64,000 nucleotides of DNA. It comes from Methylobacterium iners (lineage in GTDB: Bacteria > Pseudomonadota > Alphaproteobacteria > Rhizobiales > Beijerinckiaceae). The stretch spans positions 55,775 to 119,774 of the forward strand of contig NZ_BPQP01000030.1 in NCBI RefSeq assembly GCF_022179305.1, read 5' to 3'. Positions 44,910 to 53,620 of the stretch are shown here, piece after piece. Both the position numbers and the translations under genes were made by a program. Each line of letters begins with the position of its first letter. The first letter of the stretch is position 1. The notes below the pieces were generated by a model. That model searched no databases. It was not told the DNA's origin and saw only the letters and a program-made list of their open reading frames with translations.

Positions 44910-45374
44910 TCAGCGGCGGCGCCAGGGCGGGATCGCGACGAGGTTGCAGCGCTCGATCCGGCCGCGCACGAGGCTGCCGTCGCCGCGGCGGTAGCTGCCG
45001 TTCGGGACGATGCGGCAGCCGGGAGGCCCGGGAAGCCGCTGGACGCGGCGGATGTTCACGCTGCCGTAGCGGCGATGGGAGAAGTCGTGACCGCCGATCC
45101 GGACGCCGGAGCCGAAGCGGACCTGCGCCTCGGCACCCCCCGGAAGACCGGAGCCGAGGAGGATGAGGGCGAGGGCGACCGAGAGGCGCCCGGCGCCGGA
45201 TCGACGCCGCCGGCCGTCTGCGGCCGAGGCGCCGAAACCATTGCCGCGCTGGTCCGTTGACGAGGCGACCTCCGGACCCTCCGCAGGCCCGTCGGATGCC
45301 GCACGGCATCGCGGCGACGGGCCGCCGGGCGTCCCAGCAGTCTCAGACCGAATCTGGAGTAACGACCGATGCAT
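44910..45374 (-). CDS. Hypothetical exported basic protein, start uncertain
   Basis: The last 105 codons look genuine. A hydrophobic stretch (RLSVALALILLGSGLPGGAE) ends in a signal-peptidase-like A-E-A-Q, followed by an Arg-rich secreted part with two cysteines (GPPGCRIVPNGSYRRGDGS and RIERCNLVAIPPWRRR). The only in-frame ATG is at 45374, which adds about 75 low-complexity residues and overlaps the start of the divergent gene in an ATGCAT palindrome. No in-frame GTG or TTG lies nearer. Function unknown. Confidence 0.4.
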   Translation of the reverse strand: MHRSLLQIRSETAGTPGGPSPRCRAASDGPAEGPEVASSTDQRGNGFGASAADGRRRRSGAGRLSVALALILLGSGLPGGAEAQVRFGSGVRIGGHDFSHRRYGSVNIRRVQRLPGPPGCRIVPNGSYRRGDGSLVRGRIERCNLVAIPPWRRR

Positions 45375-45872
45375 CAGGGCAACCACCGCGACCACGAGGG
45401 CGCGAAGAAGCTGTTCTCGCTCATCAAGGACATCAAGGTCGCGATGATGACGACGGCCGATCCGGACGGCAAGCTCTACAGCCGCCCGATGTGGAGCCAG
45501 GAGACGGACGAGAACGGCGACCTGTGGTTCTTCACCAAGCTGCATTCGCCGAAGACCGAGGAGATCAGCCGCGACAACCAGATCAACCTCGCCTTCTCCG
45601 ATCCGTCGAACCAGACCTACGTCTCGGTGGCGGGCAAGGCCGAGGTCATCCGCGATCAGGCATTGATCAACGACAAGTGGACCGAGAGCATGAAGACCTG
45701 GTTCCCCAACGGGAAGACCGATCCGGAGGTCGCGCTGATCCGCGTCCACCCCGAAAAGGGCGAGTACTGGGACAGCCCAAACGGCACGATGCTCCACCTC
45801 TACGGCTACGTGAAGGCGACGGTGACGGGCGAGTCGCCGAAGACCGAGACGAAGAAGGTCGATCTGGCCTAG
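45369..45872 (+). CDS. General stress protein, pyridoxamine 5'-phosphate oxidase fold
   Basis: The 167-residue protein belongs to the FMN-binding split-barrel group annotated as general stress protein 26-like. It shows VAMMTTADPDGKLYSRPMW, the LWFFTKLHSPKTEEI strand pair, the VSVAGKAEVIRD strand and a late KGEYWDSP. Such proteins bind FMN or F420, but true pyridoxamine phosphate oxidase activity is not expected. AT-containing sequence and GGAGTAACG lie just upstream of the ATG. Confidence 0.88.
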   Translation: MHQGNHRDHEGAKKLFSLIKDIKVAMMTTADPDGKLYSRPMWSQETDENGDLWFFTKLHSPKTEEISRDNQINLAFSDPSNQTYVSVAGKAEVIRDQALINDKWTESMKTWFPNGKTDPEVALIRVHPEKGEYWDSPNGTMLHLYGYVKATVTGESPKTETKKVDLA

Positions 45873-45977
45873 CGGGCGGGGCTGGGCTATGGACCCCGGG
45901 CCGGATTGACTTGAGCGGCCCCCGCATGTGCCTCTAGGCGCGGCGGGCGGCTCGACCCGCGGTCGGCGTACCTCCCC

Positions 45978-47270
45978 ATGCTCGATCTCGCGACGCGGGT
46001 TCACAACCACAACTTCAAGATCGACCCGATTATCCGGTCGCTGCTCGACACGGATTTCTACAAGCTCCTGATGGCGCAGACGATCTTCCGCCGCCATCGG
46101 GACACCCGCGTCACCTTCGGCATCCAGAACCGGAGCCGCTCGCTGCGCCTCGCCGACGTCGTCGATATGGGGGAGTTGCGCGAGCAACTCGATCACGCCC
46201 GTTCCGTCGGCCTCAGCCGCGGCGAATCCACCTGGCTGCGCGGCAACACCTTCTACGGCCGCAGGCAGATGTTCTCGGCCGAGTTCATGGAATGGCTGGA
46301 GGGCTTCCGGCTGCCCGACTACGAGCTCGAGGTCCGCGACGGGCAGTACGTCCTCACCTTTCATGGACCCTGGCTCGAGACCACGATGTGGGAGGTGCCC
46401 GCGCTCGCAATTCTCAACGAGTTGCGGGCGCGCGGCGTGCTGCGGGCGTTGAGCAAGTTCGAGCTGCAAGTCCTCTACGCCCGCGGGATGACGCGGGTCT
46501 GGGAGAAGATCGAGCGGCTGAAGCGCCTGCCCGAACTTTCGATCGCGGATTTCGGGACGCGGCGGCGCCACGGCTACCTCTGGCAGGATTGGTGCGTCGA
46601 GGCGATGCGGGCAGGACTAGGCGAGGCCTTCCTCGGCACCTCGAACTGCCTCATCGCCATGCGCCGCGAGGTCGAGGCCGTCGGCACGAACGCGCACGAA
46701 CTGCCGATGGTCTATTCGGCACTGGCCGAGGACGACGCGGCGCTGGCGCGAGCGCCCTACGCGGTGCTGGCCGATTGGCAGCAGGATTATGCCGGCAACC
46801 TGCTGGTGATGCTTCCCGACACCTACGGGACCACCGGCTTCTTGAAGAACGCGCCCGACTGGCTGAGCGCCTGGACGGGCATCCGCATCGATTCGAAGGA
46901 GCCGATCGCCGGCGGCGATGAGGCGATCGCCTGGTGGCTCCGCCGCGGCTCCGATCCGCGCGAGAAGCTCGCGATCTTCTCGGACGGGCTCGACATCGAC
47001 GACATTGAGCGGATCCACGGACACTTCCACGGACGCCTGCGGATCGGCTACGGCTGGGGCACGCTGCTGACGAACGATTTCCGCGGGCTCGTTGCGGAGG
47101 GGCGCCTCGATCCGATCTCGATCGTCTGCAAGGTGATCGAGGCGGAGGGACGTCCGGCGGTGAAGATCTCCGACAACCCGAGCAAGGCGATCGGACCCGA
47201 GGCGGAAGTCGCACGCTACAGCCGCGTGTTCGGCGTGGGCGTGCAGGAGGCGTTGCCCGTCGTGGTGTGA
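45978..47270 (+). CDS. pncB: Nicotinate phosphoribosyltransferase
   Basis: The 430-residue cytoplasmic enzyme converts nicotinate and PRPP to nicotinate mononucleotide in NAD salvage. The N-terminal SLLDTDFYKLLMAQTIF is the family signature. The autophosphorylation/substrate region is DFGTRRRHGYLWQDW, the phosphoribosyl-binding part includes FSDGLDIDDIERI, and YGWGTLLTNDF lies near the C-terminus. Length is normal. It lies 105 bases after the stress protein gene on the same strand. Confidence 0.95.
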   Translation: MLDLATRVHNHNFKIDPIIRSLLDTDFYKLLMAQTIFRRHRDTRVTFGIQNRSRSLRLADVVDMGELREQLDHARSVGLSRGESTWLRGNTFYGRRQMFSAEFMEWLEGFRLPDYELEVRDGQYVLTFHGPWLETTMWEVPALAILNELRARGVLRALSKFELQVLYARGMTRVWEKIERLKRLPELSIADFGTRRRHGYLWQDWCVEAMRAGLGEAFLGTSNCLIAMRREVEAVGTNAHELPMVYSALAEDDAALARAPYAVLADWQQDYAGNLLVMLPDTYGTTGFLKNAPDWLSAWTGIRIDSKEPIAGGDEAIAWWLRRGSDPREKLAIFSDGLDIDDIERIHGHFHGRLRIGYGWGTLLTNDFRGLVAEGRLDPISIVCKVIEAEGRPAVKISDNPSKAIGPEAEVARYSRVFGVGVQEALPVVV

Positions 47271-47279
47271 GGCCTCCTC

Positions 47280-48389
47280 TCAGGCCGGTTCCTGAACGAT
47301 TGCACCGTACCAGCCAAGACCCCGATAGGTTTCGTAGCCCGGCGTGCGATGGAACGCGGTGACGATCCCGGACTGGGCGTCGCGGTCCGCGCCGCTGGCG
47401 CGGCTGCCCGGGTCGAAGGTCAGGGTCTCCGTCAGAATTCCCCGTCCGTCGCAGGCCGCGAGGACGCGCCGGTGGGAATCGACGAGGAGCACGCGCGTGC
47501 GACCGCGGTTTTCGTGTGCGACGCGCACGCCCTCGACGATGGCCCGTGCCTGCGGCTCCCAATCGAAATGGATCGCCAGCACGCCGAGCGGCTTGCCCGA
47601 CGTGGCTCCGCCGGCGCGGATGCTCGCGCAGTAGGTGGCGACTTGCGCGCCACCCAAAGCGGACTGAACCGCGACGTCGGCGGCGATATAGGCGTCGCCG
47701 TTCGCGAGGGCCGCCGCCTGCCGGAACCAGATCTCGCCGGAGACATTCTGGCCGATCAGACCAGGGTAACGGTCGGGTCGTCCATGGGCGATGATCCTTC
47801 CGCCAAGATCGCAGAGCCAGAGGTCGAGGTAGACGGTGTAGGCGCCGAGGATCACGCCGAGACGCTGGTTTGCGTAGGCCGTGCGTTCGAGCGTTGGCTC
47901 GGCCGCGCAATCGACGATCGCGGTGTCGGTCGCCCACCAGCGCACGTCGCAGGTGCGCTCGTAGAGGTTCCGGTCGATGAGCTCGACGGCGTTGAGCGCG
48001 AGGTCGATCATGCGGTCGTTCTGCGAGGAATCCGAAAAGGCCTGGACCCGACCCTGAAGTTCCGCGATGCGGTCCGAGACTTCCGCCTCGAGCGCCCGGG
48101 CCACCGCCTCGACCTCTGCGCCGATGGAACGGACCTCCTGGGCGACGACCGAGAAGCCGCGGCCGAGCTCGCCGGCGCGGGCGGCCTCGATCAGGGCGTT
48201 CAAGGCCAGTATCTTGACCTGCCCGGTGATGCCCTGAATGCGCCGGCTCTTGTCGGCGGAGACCCGTTTCAGCTGCGCGATCTCGTCGGCGATGGCCTTC
48301 AGGCCGGTGCCGCCCGTTGTGTCGACCCGCGACGATGAAGATTTGATCCCCGTTTTGGAAGTCACCACCTGCAAGCCCCGGTTGATCAA
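47280..48389 (-). CDS. Soluble methyl-accepting-chemotaxis-like protein with C-terminal sensor domain
   Basis: The 369-residue protein lacks membrane helices. The N-terminal half has the MCP signalling hairpin: [20 protein letters not shown] and [13 protein letters not shown] at about residues 55-95, flanked by coiled coil. The C-terminal half (about 145-360) resembles a Cache/PAS-type ligand domain, with [12 protein letters not shown] and a strand-rich region [17 protein letters not shown]. This order (signalling domain first, sensor last) is the reverse of classical receptors. No che genes are nearby. It converges on pncB. Confidence 0.85.
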   Translation of the reverse strand: MINRGLQVVTSKTGIKSSSSRVDTTGGTGLKAIADEIAQLKRVSADKSRRIQGITGQVKILALNALIEAARAGELGRGFSVVAQEVRSIGAEVEAVARALEAEVSDRIAELQGRVQAFSDSSQNDRMIDLALNAVELIDRNLYERTCDVRWWATDTAIVDCAAEPTLERTAYANQRLGVILGAYTVYLDLWLCDLGGRIIAHGRPDRYPGLIGQNVSGEIWFRQAAALANGDAYIAADVAVQSALGGAQVATYCASIRAGGATSGKPLGVLAIHFDWEPQARAIVEGVRVAHENRGRTRVLLVDSHRRVLAACDGRGILTETLTFDPGSRASGADRDAQSGIVTAFHRTPGYETYRGLGWYGAIVQEPA

Positions 48390-48673
48390 CTCCTCGTGTC
48401 TGATCCAGGTTTGGTCAGCAAGGTTTACAATTCTCTAAATTATCAGCCGGCCGCGCTCCCGAAACGTTGAATTTTGCACGTTTGGCGAGCGTGCTGATTA
48501 TTTGTGCAACTTAGATGCGCTGCTCTCGTTCGGTGTTCAGCCCAAAAGGCTCGGCCGATCACGGATTCGTCAGAATTGCCGAGCCTCGGGCGGATCGTTT
48601 CCCGTCACCCGGGGTTCCTCCGGCGGCTGCCCCTCTCGTGGAAGCGGCTACGTGACGTCGAGGCGAAAACCGG

Positions 48674-50602
48674 ATGCTGACGAGACCGAAGCCTCTCCTC
48701 ACCCCGCCCCGTGCAACGCGGGTCGCGGCGGTCGAGGCCCCGCCACCAGCCCTCGCCTCGTCGCTCATCGTTGCCGGGCTGATCGTGGCCGGACTCTATT
48801 TCGGGCGCGAGGTGCTGATCCCGATCGCCATCGCGATCCTGCTCTCCTTCGTGCTCGGACCGCTCGTCAACCTCTTGCGGAAGCTCCATTTCGGCCGCTT
48901 CTTCGCGGTCGCGACCTCGGTCCTGCTGACCCTCGGCGTGGTCGGCGCGCTCGGCACTCTCATCGGCGTCCAACTCGCCGATCTGGCCGGCGACGTGCCG
49001 CGCTACCGCTACACGATCGAGCGCAAGGTCGAGGGCCTGCGCGACAGCCCGATCGGTCGGGCCACGGATTATGTCTCCAATATCGGCCGCTCGATGCGCC
49101 AGCCTGAGGGCGAGGCCGAGAAGCCCGAGCCGGCCCCAGCAGATGCGAGTGCGCCGCCGGTCAAGCCCGTGCTCGTCGAGGTGCGCGAGCGTCAGCCGAG
49201 CCCGATCGAGATGGCGGGCACGATCCTGTCGCCGGTGCTTCATCCCCTCGCGACGATCGGCATCGTCTTCATCGTGGTCCTCTTCCTGCTGATGCAGCGA
49301 GAGGATCTGCGCGATCGCATGATCCGGCTCGCGGGATCGAGCGACCTGCACCGGACCACCGTGGCGATGGACGACGCCGCGCGGCGCTTGAGCCGGTACT
49401 TCCTGGTCCAGCTCGCGCTCAATGCCAGCTTCGGCGTCGTGGTGGGTGTCGGCCTGACGCTGATAGGCGTGCCGAACCCGGTGCTCTGGGGCATCTTCTC
49501 GGCCGTGATGCGGTTCGTGCCCTATATCGGCGCCGTCCTCTCGGCGGTGTTCCCCCTGGCCATCGCCGCCGCCGTCGATCCGGGTTGGTCGATGGTCATC
49601 GCGACCCTGATCCTGTTCCTCGTGATCGAACCTCTCGTCGGCCACTTCATCGAGCCGATGCTCTACGGGCACTCCACGGGCATGTCGCCCTTCGCGGTGC
49701 TGGTCTCCGCCCTGTTCTGGACCTGGCTGTGGGGACCCGTCGGCCTCCTGCTCTCGACGCCGCTCACCGTGTGCCTCGTGGTGCTCGGGCGCCACGTCGA
49801 GAAGCTGGAATTTCTCGACATCCTGTTCGGCAACAGGCCGGCCCTGACGCCGGTGGAGAACTTCTACCAACGCATTCTCGCGGACGACCCTGAGGAGGCG
49901 CAGGAGCACGCCGACCTTCTTCTGCATAAATGCTCTCTGCCGGCCTATTACGACGAGGTCGTGCTCAAGGGGCTGGAGCTCGCCGCCCGGGACGCCGTGC
50001 GCGGCGTGCTCACCGCCAAGCAGAAGACCGACATTCGCGCCTCGATCAGCGAGCTGATCGCGGAGATGGAGGAGCGCGAGAACCTCGTCGCAGACCCTTG
50101 CGAATCCTCCCCCCTGCCCGGGGAAATCCCTGCGCCCTGGCGGGAGAAGGGCGCCGTGCTGTGCGTCGCCGGCCGCAGCTTCATCGACGAGGCGGCCTGC
50201 GCGATCCTCGCTCAGCTGCTGGCGCGGCGGGGCGTCGGCACCCGGGTCGTACCCTTCTCGGACGTGGCGCGCGCCAACATCACGAATTTCGAACCGGGCC
50301 CTGCCCGCATGGTCTGCATCGTCTCGCTGGCGATCAGCGGAGAGCCAACCCATCTGCGCCGGCTCGTCGGCCGGTTGAGGCGGCGGGTGTCCGAGGCGCG
50401 GGTCGTCGTCGGCCTGTGGCAGGCGGATGACGACGCGCTGTCCGACGACGCACAGCGTCGTGCGGTCGGCGCGGACGAATTTGTGGCCTCCTTCCGTTCC
50501 GCCGTGGAGACCGTCCTGGCCGCGGCGACGGCAGACACGCCGCAGACCAGGGCGAGCGCGGCTCCGCCGCGCGCCGTCAGTCCGGCGACCGTCGATGCTT
50601 GA
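48674..50602 (+). CDS. AI-2E/PerM family permease with extra C-terminal domain
   Basis: In this 642-residue protein, residues about 30-375 form the eight-helix AI-2E/PerM domain, with a soluble Pro/Ala/Glu-rich insertion (about 140-180) in the extracytoplasmic loop. Family segments include FFAVATSVLLTLGVVGALGT, RFVPYIGAVLSAVFPLAIAA and GLLLSTPLTVCLVVLGRHVE. The last 260 residues are a soluble extension: a helical part (390-470), then a Rossmann-like part (AVLCVAGRSFIDEAACAILA; ARMVCIVSLAISGEPTHLRR; ARVVVGLW). Transport substrate and role of the extension are unknown. Confidence 0.85.
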   Translation: MLTRPKPLLTPPRATRVAAVEAPPPALASSLIVAGLIVAGLYFGREVLIPIAIAILLSFVLGPLVNLLRKLHFGRFFAVATSVLLTLGVVGALGTLIGVQLADLAGDVPRYRYTIERKVEGLRDSPIGRATDYVSNIGRSMRQPEGEAEKPEPAPADASAPPVKPVLVEVRERQPSPIEMAGTILSPVLHPLATIGIVFIVVLFLLMQREDLRDRMIRLAGSSDLHRTTVAMDDAARRLSRYFLVQLALNASFGVVVGVGLTLIGVPNPVLWGIFSAVMRFVPYIGAVLSAVFPLAIAAAVDPGWSMVIATLILFLVIEPLVGHFIEPMLYGHSTGMSPFAVLVSALFWTWLWGPVGLLLSTPLTVCLVVLGRHVEKLEFLDILFGNRPALTPVENFYQRILADDPEEAQEHADLLLHKCSLPAYYDEVVLKGLELAARDAVRGVLTAKQKTDIRASISELIAEMEERENLVADPCESSPLPGEIPAPWREKGAVLCVAGRSFIDEAACAILAQLLARRGVGTRVVPFSDVARANITNFEPGPARMVCIVSLAISGEPTHLRRLVGRLRRRVSEARVVVGLWQADDDALSDDAQRRAVGADEFVASFRSAVETVLAAATADTPQTRASAAPPRAVSPATVDA

Positions 50603-50679
50603 GGCTTGACGCCGCGGGCGCGACATCGCTTCGTTCGCGCGAACCGGTGCGCGAGGCGCGGATCGTCAGGAGCAGCCCC

Positions 50680-51468
50680 ATGAGCGTCGTCGATCTCGCC
50701 CGCTTCATGGACGACCTCGCCACCGAATCCGGCCACGCGATCCTGCCCTTCTTCCGCGCGGCCTTCGGCCTGGAGGACAAGGGGCGTGCGGGTGGTGGCT
50801 TCGATCCGGTCACCGAGGCGGACCGCGCCGCCGAAGTGTCGCTGCGCAATATGATCCGGCGAACTTTTCCGACGCACGGCATCATCGGCGAGGAGTTCGG
50901 CTCGGACCACCCGGAGGCCGAGTGCACCTGGGTGCTTGATCCGATCGACGGGACCCGGGCCTTCATCGCCGGGCTTCCGAGCTGGGGGACCTTGATCGGC
51001 CTCATGCATCAGGGCGTGCCGGTGCGCGGCCTCATGCACCAGCCCTATCTGGGGGAGCGCTTTTCTGGGGACGGCGCGCACGCGCTGTTCCGGGGGCCGC
51101 GCGGCGAGCGGGACCTCCGGACGCGGCGGTGCGAAGGCCTTGCGGAGGCCCTGCTCGCGACCACCGATCCGAGGCTCTTCGCCGAGGGTGCCGAGCGGGA
51201 AGGCTTCGGCCGGGTCGAGGCGGCTGTCCGGATGTCGCGCTACGGCACCGACTGCTACGCTTATTGCATGCTGGCGGCCGGCCAGATCGACCTCGTGGTG
51301 GAGGCTGGGCTGAAGCCCCACGACATTGTCGCCTTGATCCCGATCATCGAGGGCGCGGGCGGCGTCGTGACGACGTGGGAGGGCGGCCCGGCGGCGGCTG
51401 GCGGCCGCATCGTTGCGGCCGGCGATCGAGGGCTGCACGCGGCCGCGATGGCCATGCTCAACGGGTGA
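50680..51468 (+). CDS. hisN: Histidinol-phosphatase, inositol monophosphatase fold
   Basis: The 262-residue protein has the three metal-site motifs of the IMPase family: PVTEADRAAE, GIIGEEFGSDHPEAECTWVL with DPIDGTRAF, and the late GLKPHDIVALIPIIEGAGG. Sequence flavour (LPSWGTLIGLMHQGVPVRG) fits HisN, which dephosphorylates histidinol phosphate in histidine synthesis in alphaproteobacteria lacking the HAD or PHP type. The ATG at 50680 has AGGAG upstream. It follows the permease gene after 77 bases. Confidence 0.88.
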   Translation: MSVVDLARFMDDLATESGHAILPFFRAAFGLEDKGRAGGGFDPVTEADRAAEVSLRNMIRRTFPTHGIIGEEFGSDHPEAECTWVLDPIDGTRAFIAGLPSWGTLIGLMHQGVPVRGLMHQPYLGERFSGDGAHALFRGPRGERDLRTRRCEGLAEALLATTDPRLFAEGAEREGFGRVEAAVRMSRYGTDCYAYCMLAAGQIDLVVEAGLKPHDIVALIPIIEGAGGVVTTWEGGPAAAGGRIVAAGDRGLHAAAMAMLNG

Positions 51469-51519
51469 GGGAACGGGCCAGCCCGGCATCGTGCGGGCTG
51501 AGCGCGCCGTATAGCGCCC

Positions 51520-52521
51520 TCAGACCCGCGCCTCCGCCGCTGCGCCAATCCTTTCCCTGTCGAACGGCTCGCTGCCTGGAATGAAGGCGTCGAAGGCGGC
51601 CCAGAAATCCTCTCGGACCGCATCGCGCTCGGACAGGATTTCGTGTCGGGCGCCGGGCAGCAGGATGAGATCGCCGGTCCGCAGCGCGGCGGCGAAGCGC
51701 TCCGTCTCGGCCGTGCCGCAGACCGGATCGGCACCGGCCGCGACGATCAGGGTCGGGATGGCGATGGCGGGCGCCACCCGCCGGTCGTTCAGCCGCGCCA
51801 TGGCCCGGAAGGCCGAGGCGGCCCAGGCGATACTCGGATCGCCCACCGCGCCGGCCCCGACCTGCCGTGCGGCATCGGCGTTGCGGGCGTAGCGGTTGGG
51901 GTCGGTCGAGAGCCGATTGCCCGCGAAGGGCTTCGTCGCCATCGACGTTCCGTTGCCAAAGAAGATGTAGCGACGCCCGAGGCCCAGCCGGTGCATTGCC
52001 CGGGCAAGGAGGCCGGCAGCCGTCGAAAAGCGCACCATCCGGATGGAGAGCATCGGCGCCACGGTGACGATGCGCCGGAACGGCAGCCAACCCTCGAAAG
52101 CCCCGGTGAGAGCGATCGCACCGCCCATCGAGTGGGCGAGGCAGAAATGCGGCTCGGGCAACAGTGGGCGCAAGATGGAATCCCGCACGGCCATGAGGTC
52201 GCGGCGGTAATCGTCGAAGCGTGCGACGTGGCCCTTATGCGGATCGGTGACCTGCCGTCCGGATTCGCCTTGCCCCCGCCAGTCGAAGGCGACGACGGCC
52301 AAGCCGCGCCGGCGCAAGTCGCCGATCGTCTCGTAGTACTTCTCGATGAACTCGGCCCGGCCCTGCAAGAGACAGACGGTTCCCCTCACGTTTCGCGTGG
52401 TCGGGCGCCAATGGGCGGCCCGCAGCTCGACGCCGTCATCCGCCCGCAGCGAGACGAGGACGCCGCCGGGCGGGACCGGGTTGCCGGGTGTGGAGTTGAG
52501 CGTCAGCATCGGGGTAGCCAA
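51520..52521 (-). CDS. Alpha/beta hydrolase, lysophospholipase-like
   Basis: The 333-residue protein has the hydrolase fold with LQGRAEFIEKYYETIGDLRR, the FDWRGQGES oxyanion region, the nucleophile elbow LAHSMGGAIAL, the acid in VAAGADPVCG and the catalytic His in LPGARHEIL. This matches the PldB/lysophospholipase L2 and monoacylglycerol lipase group. No signal peptide is seen, so a cytoplasmic lipase or esterase is likely. It converges on hisN and is divergent from the Hsp20 gene. Confidence 0.9.
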   Translation of the reverse strand: MATPMLTLNSTPGNPVPPGGVLVSLRADDGVELRAAHWRPTTRNVRGTVCLLQGRAEFIEKYYETIGDLRRRGLAVVAFDWRGQGESGRQVTDPHKGHVARFDDYRRDLMAVRDSILRPLLPEPHFCLAHSMGGAIALTGAFEGWLPFRRIVTVAPMLSIRMVRFSTAAGLLARAMHRLGLGRRYIFFGNGTSMATKPFAGNRLSTDPNRYARNADAARQVGAGAVGDPSIAWAASAFRAMARLNDRRVAPAIAIPTLIVAAGADPVCGTAETERFAAALRTGDLILLPGARHEILSERDAVREDFWAAFDAFIPGSEPFDRERIGAAAEARV

Positions 52522-52585
52522 GCCTCAGCAGGTAACGATCGCAAAGGACCCTCGAAAAATCCTGCGGGAACGGCGTGTCCAGGCT

Positions 52586-52615
52586 CTTGAAGCCCGTCCG
52601 CGCGCCCCCGATATT
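52586..52615 (+). promoter_or_regulatory. RpoH (sigma-32)-type promoter for hsp20
   Basis: CTTGAA at 52586-52591 is followed after about 15 bases by CCCGATATTT. This matches the alphaproteobacterial heat-shock consensus (CTTGAA, spacer, CCxxAT/CYTATNT). Transcription from it would give a leader of about 85 bases that contains the thermometer hairpin. Confidence 0.7.
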
Positions 52616-52639
52616 TGTTCTGTGCCGGCCAATATGGCG

Positions 52640-52703
52640 GCGCAAGGGTCCGGCCCTCGGGCGGACCACACCTATGCATGTTGCTTCTTAAGGAGGATAT
52701 GTA
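52640..52703 (+). promoter_or_regulatory. ROSE-type RNA thermometer in the hsp20 leader
   Basis: The last hairpin (52677-52701) pairs CATGTTGCTTC with GGAGGATATG and encloses the TTAA loop. It hides the Shine-Dalgarno AGGAGG and contains U-G pairs plus one bulged G (52683) within TTGCT. The TTGCT opposite the Shine-Dalgarno with a bulged G is the hallmark of ROSE elements, which melt at heat-shock temperature. A second hairpin (GGTCCG 52647-52652 with CGGACC 52662-52667) lies just upstream. Confidence 0.8.
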
Positions 52704-53177
52704 ATGCGTCAGTTCGATCTTGCTCCCCTCTATCGCTCCACCGTCGGCTTCGATCGCCTGTTTTCGGCCCTCGACCAGTTCGTCGCGTCCGATGCGGTTC
52801 CGACCTATCCGCCCTACAACATCGAGCGCACCGGCGAGAACGCCTACCGGATCACGGTGGCGGTTGCCGGCTTCACGGATTCCGATCTCTCGATCGAGGT
52901 CAAGGAGAATGCGCTGACGCTGAAGGGTGAGCGCAAGGGCGACGCGAACCGCAAGGTTGAGGTTCTGCACCAGGGCATCGCCGCCCGCGGCTTCGAGCGC
53001 CGGTTCCAGCTCGCCGACTACGTCCAGGTGACGGGCGCGGTGCTGGAGAACGGCCTCCTCCACATCGATCTCGTCCGCGAGATTCCGGAGGCGAAGAAGC
53101 CGCGTCAGATCCAGATCGCCTCGGGCCGTCCCACGAACGCTCCGGTGATCGAAGGTTCGGTGCAGCAGGCAGCCTGA
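52704..53177 (+). CDS. Small heat-shock protein, Hsp20 / alpha-crystallin family
   Basis: The 157-residue ATP-independent chaperone is of the IbpA type found in Hyphomicrobiales. It starts MRQFDLAPLYRSTVGFDRLF. The alpha-crystallin domain runs from about 35 to 130: YPPYNIERTGENAYRITVAV, AVAGFTDSDLSIEVKENALT, GIAARGFERRFQLADYVQVT and the NGLLHIDLVREIPE strand. It keeps unfolding proteins soluble. A very strong Shine-Dalgarno is sequestered by the ROSE hairpin, and an RpoH-type promoter precedes it. A terminator closes this single-gene unit. Confidence 0.96.
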   Translation: MRQFDLAPLYRSTVGFDRLFSALDQFVASDAVPTYPPYNIERTGENAYRITVAVAGFTDSDLSIEVKENALTLKGERKGDANRKVEVLHQGIAARGFERRFQLADYVQVTGAVLENGLLHIDLVREIPEAKKPRQIQIASGRPTNAPVIEGSVQQAA

Positions 53178-53200
53178 TCGCGGCCTTCCTGTAAGGGGAG

Positions 53201-53228
53201 CGCCCCGGCCATTAGGCCGGGGCGTTTT
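53201..53228. terminator. Intrinsic terminator after hsp20
   Basis: A perfect 10-bp stem (CGCCCCGGCC/GGCCGGGGCG) with an ATTA loop is followed by TTTT, 24 bases after the hsp20 stop. It may also serve the convergent small gene. Confidence 0.88.
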
Positions 53229-53233
53229 CATGT

Positions 53234-53530
53234 TCAGAAGTTCCCGAAGCGATCCCCGCGTCCGGGCTCCTTGCAGCGGTAGCCGATGAAGCAGCCCGGC
53301 TCATCGCGGGTCGGCACGAAGGCGCGCGTCGTGATTTCCGTTGCCTCGCAGAAGCCGCGGTCGCGCACGAAGCGGTCGTACGTCGCCCCACCCGTGCCGA
53401 GCACGACGCCGCCCTGTTGTGAGACCGTCGCGCGTGCCTGCCGGCACGACATGTCGACCGTGGAGGGGCGCTGGGCCTGGGCGGCTGAAGCCGCGAAGGT
53501 GATACTGGCCGCAAGGGCGATGCGGAGCAT
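53234..53530 (-). CDS. Small exported hypothetical protein (98 aa)
   Basis: A signal peptide (MLRIALAASITFAASAAQAQ) is followed by a short mature protein with four cysteines (SCRQA, GFCEA, GCFIGYRC), suggesting two disulfides in the periplasm. GGTGGATYDRFVRDRGF is the central block. The start at 53530 is preferred because it begins the signal peptide and GGGAAC lies upstream; an in-frame ATG at 53554 would add 8 polar residues. Function unknown, but the pattern is common in Hyphomicrobiales. Confidence 0.72.
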   Translation of the reverse strand: MLRIALAASITFAASAAQAQRPSTVDMSCRQARATVSQQGGVVLGTGGATYDRFVRDRGFCEATEITTRAFVPTRDEPGCFIGYRCKEPGRGDRFGNF

Positions 53531-53620
53531 GGTGGCGTTCCCGTTGGTTCGCACGCCCGATGCGCGATATCGACGGAAACCCCGGATCGGGGAGGCCCGG
53601 TTCCCCGATCCTCAAGGCCG

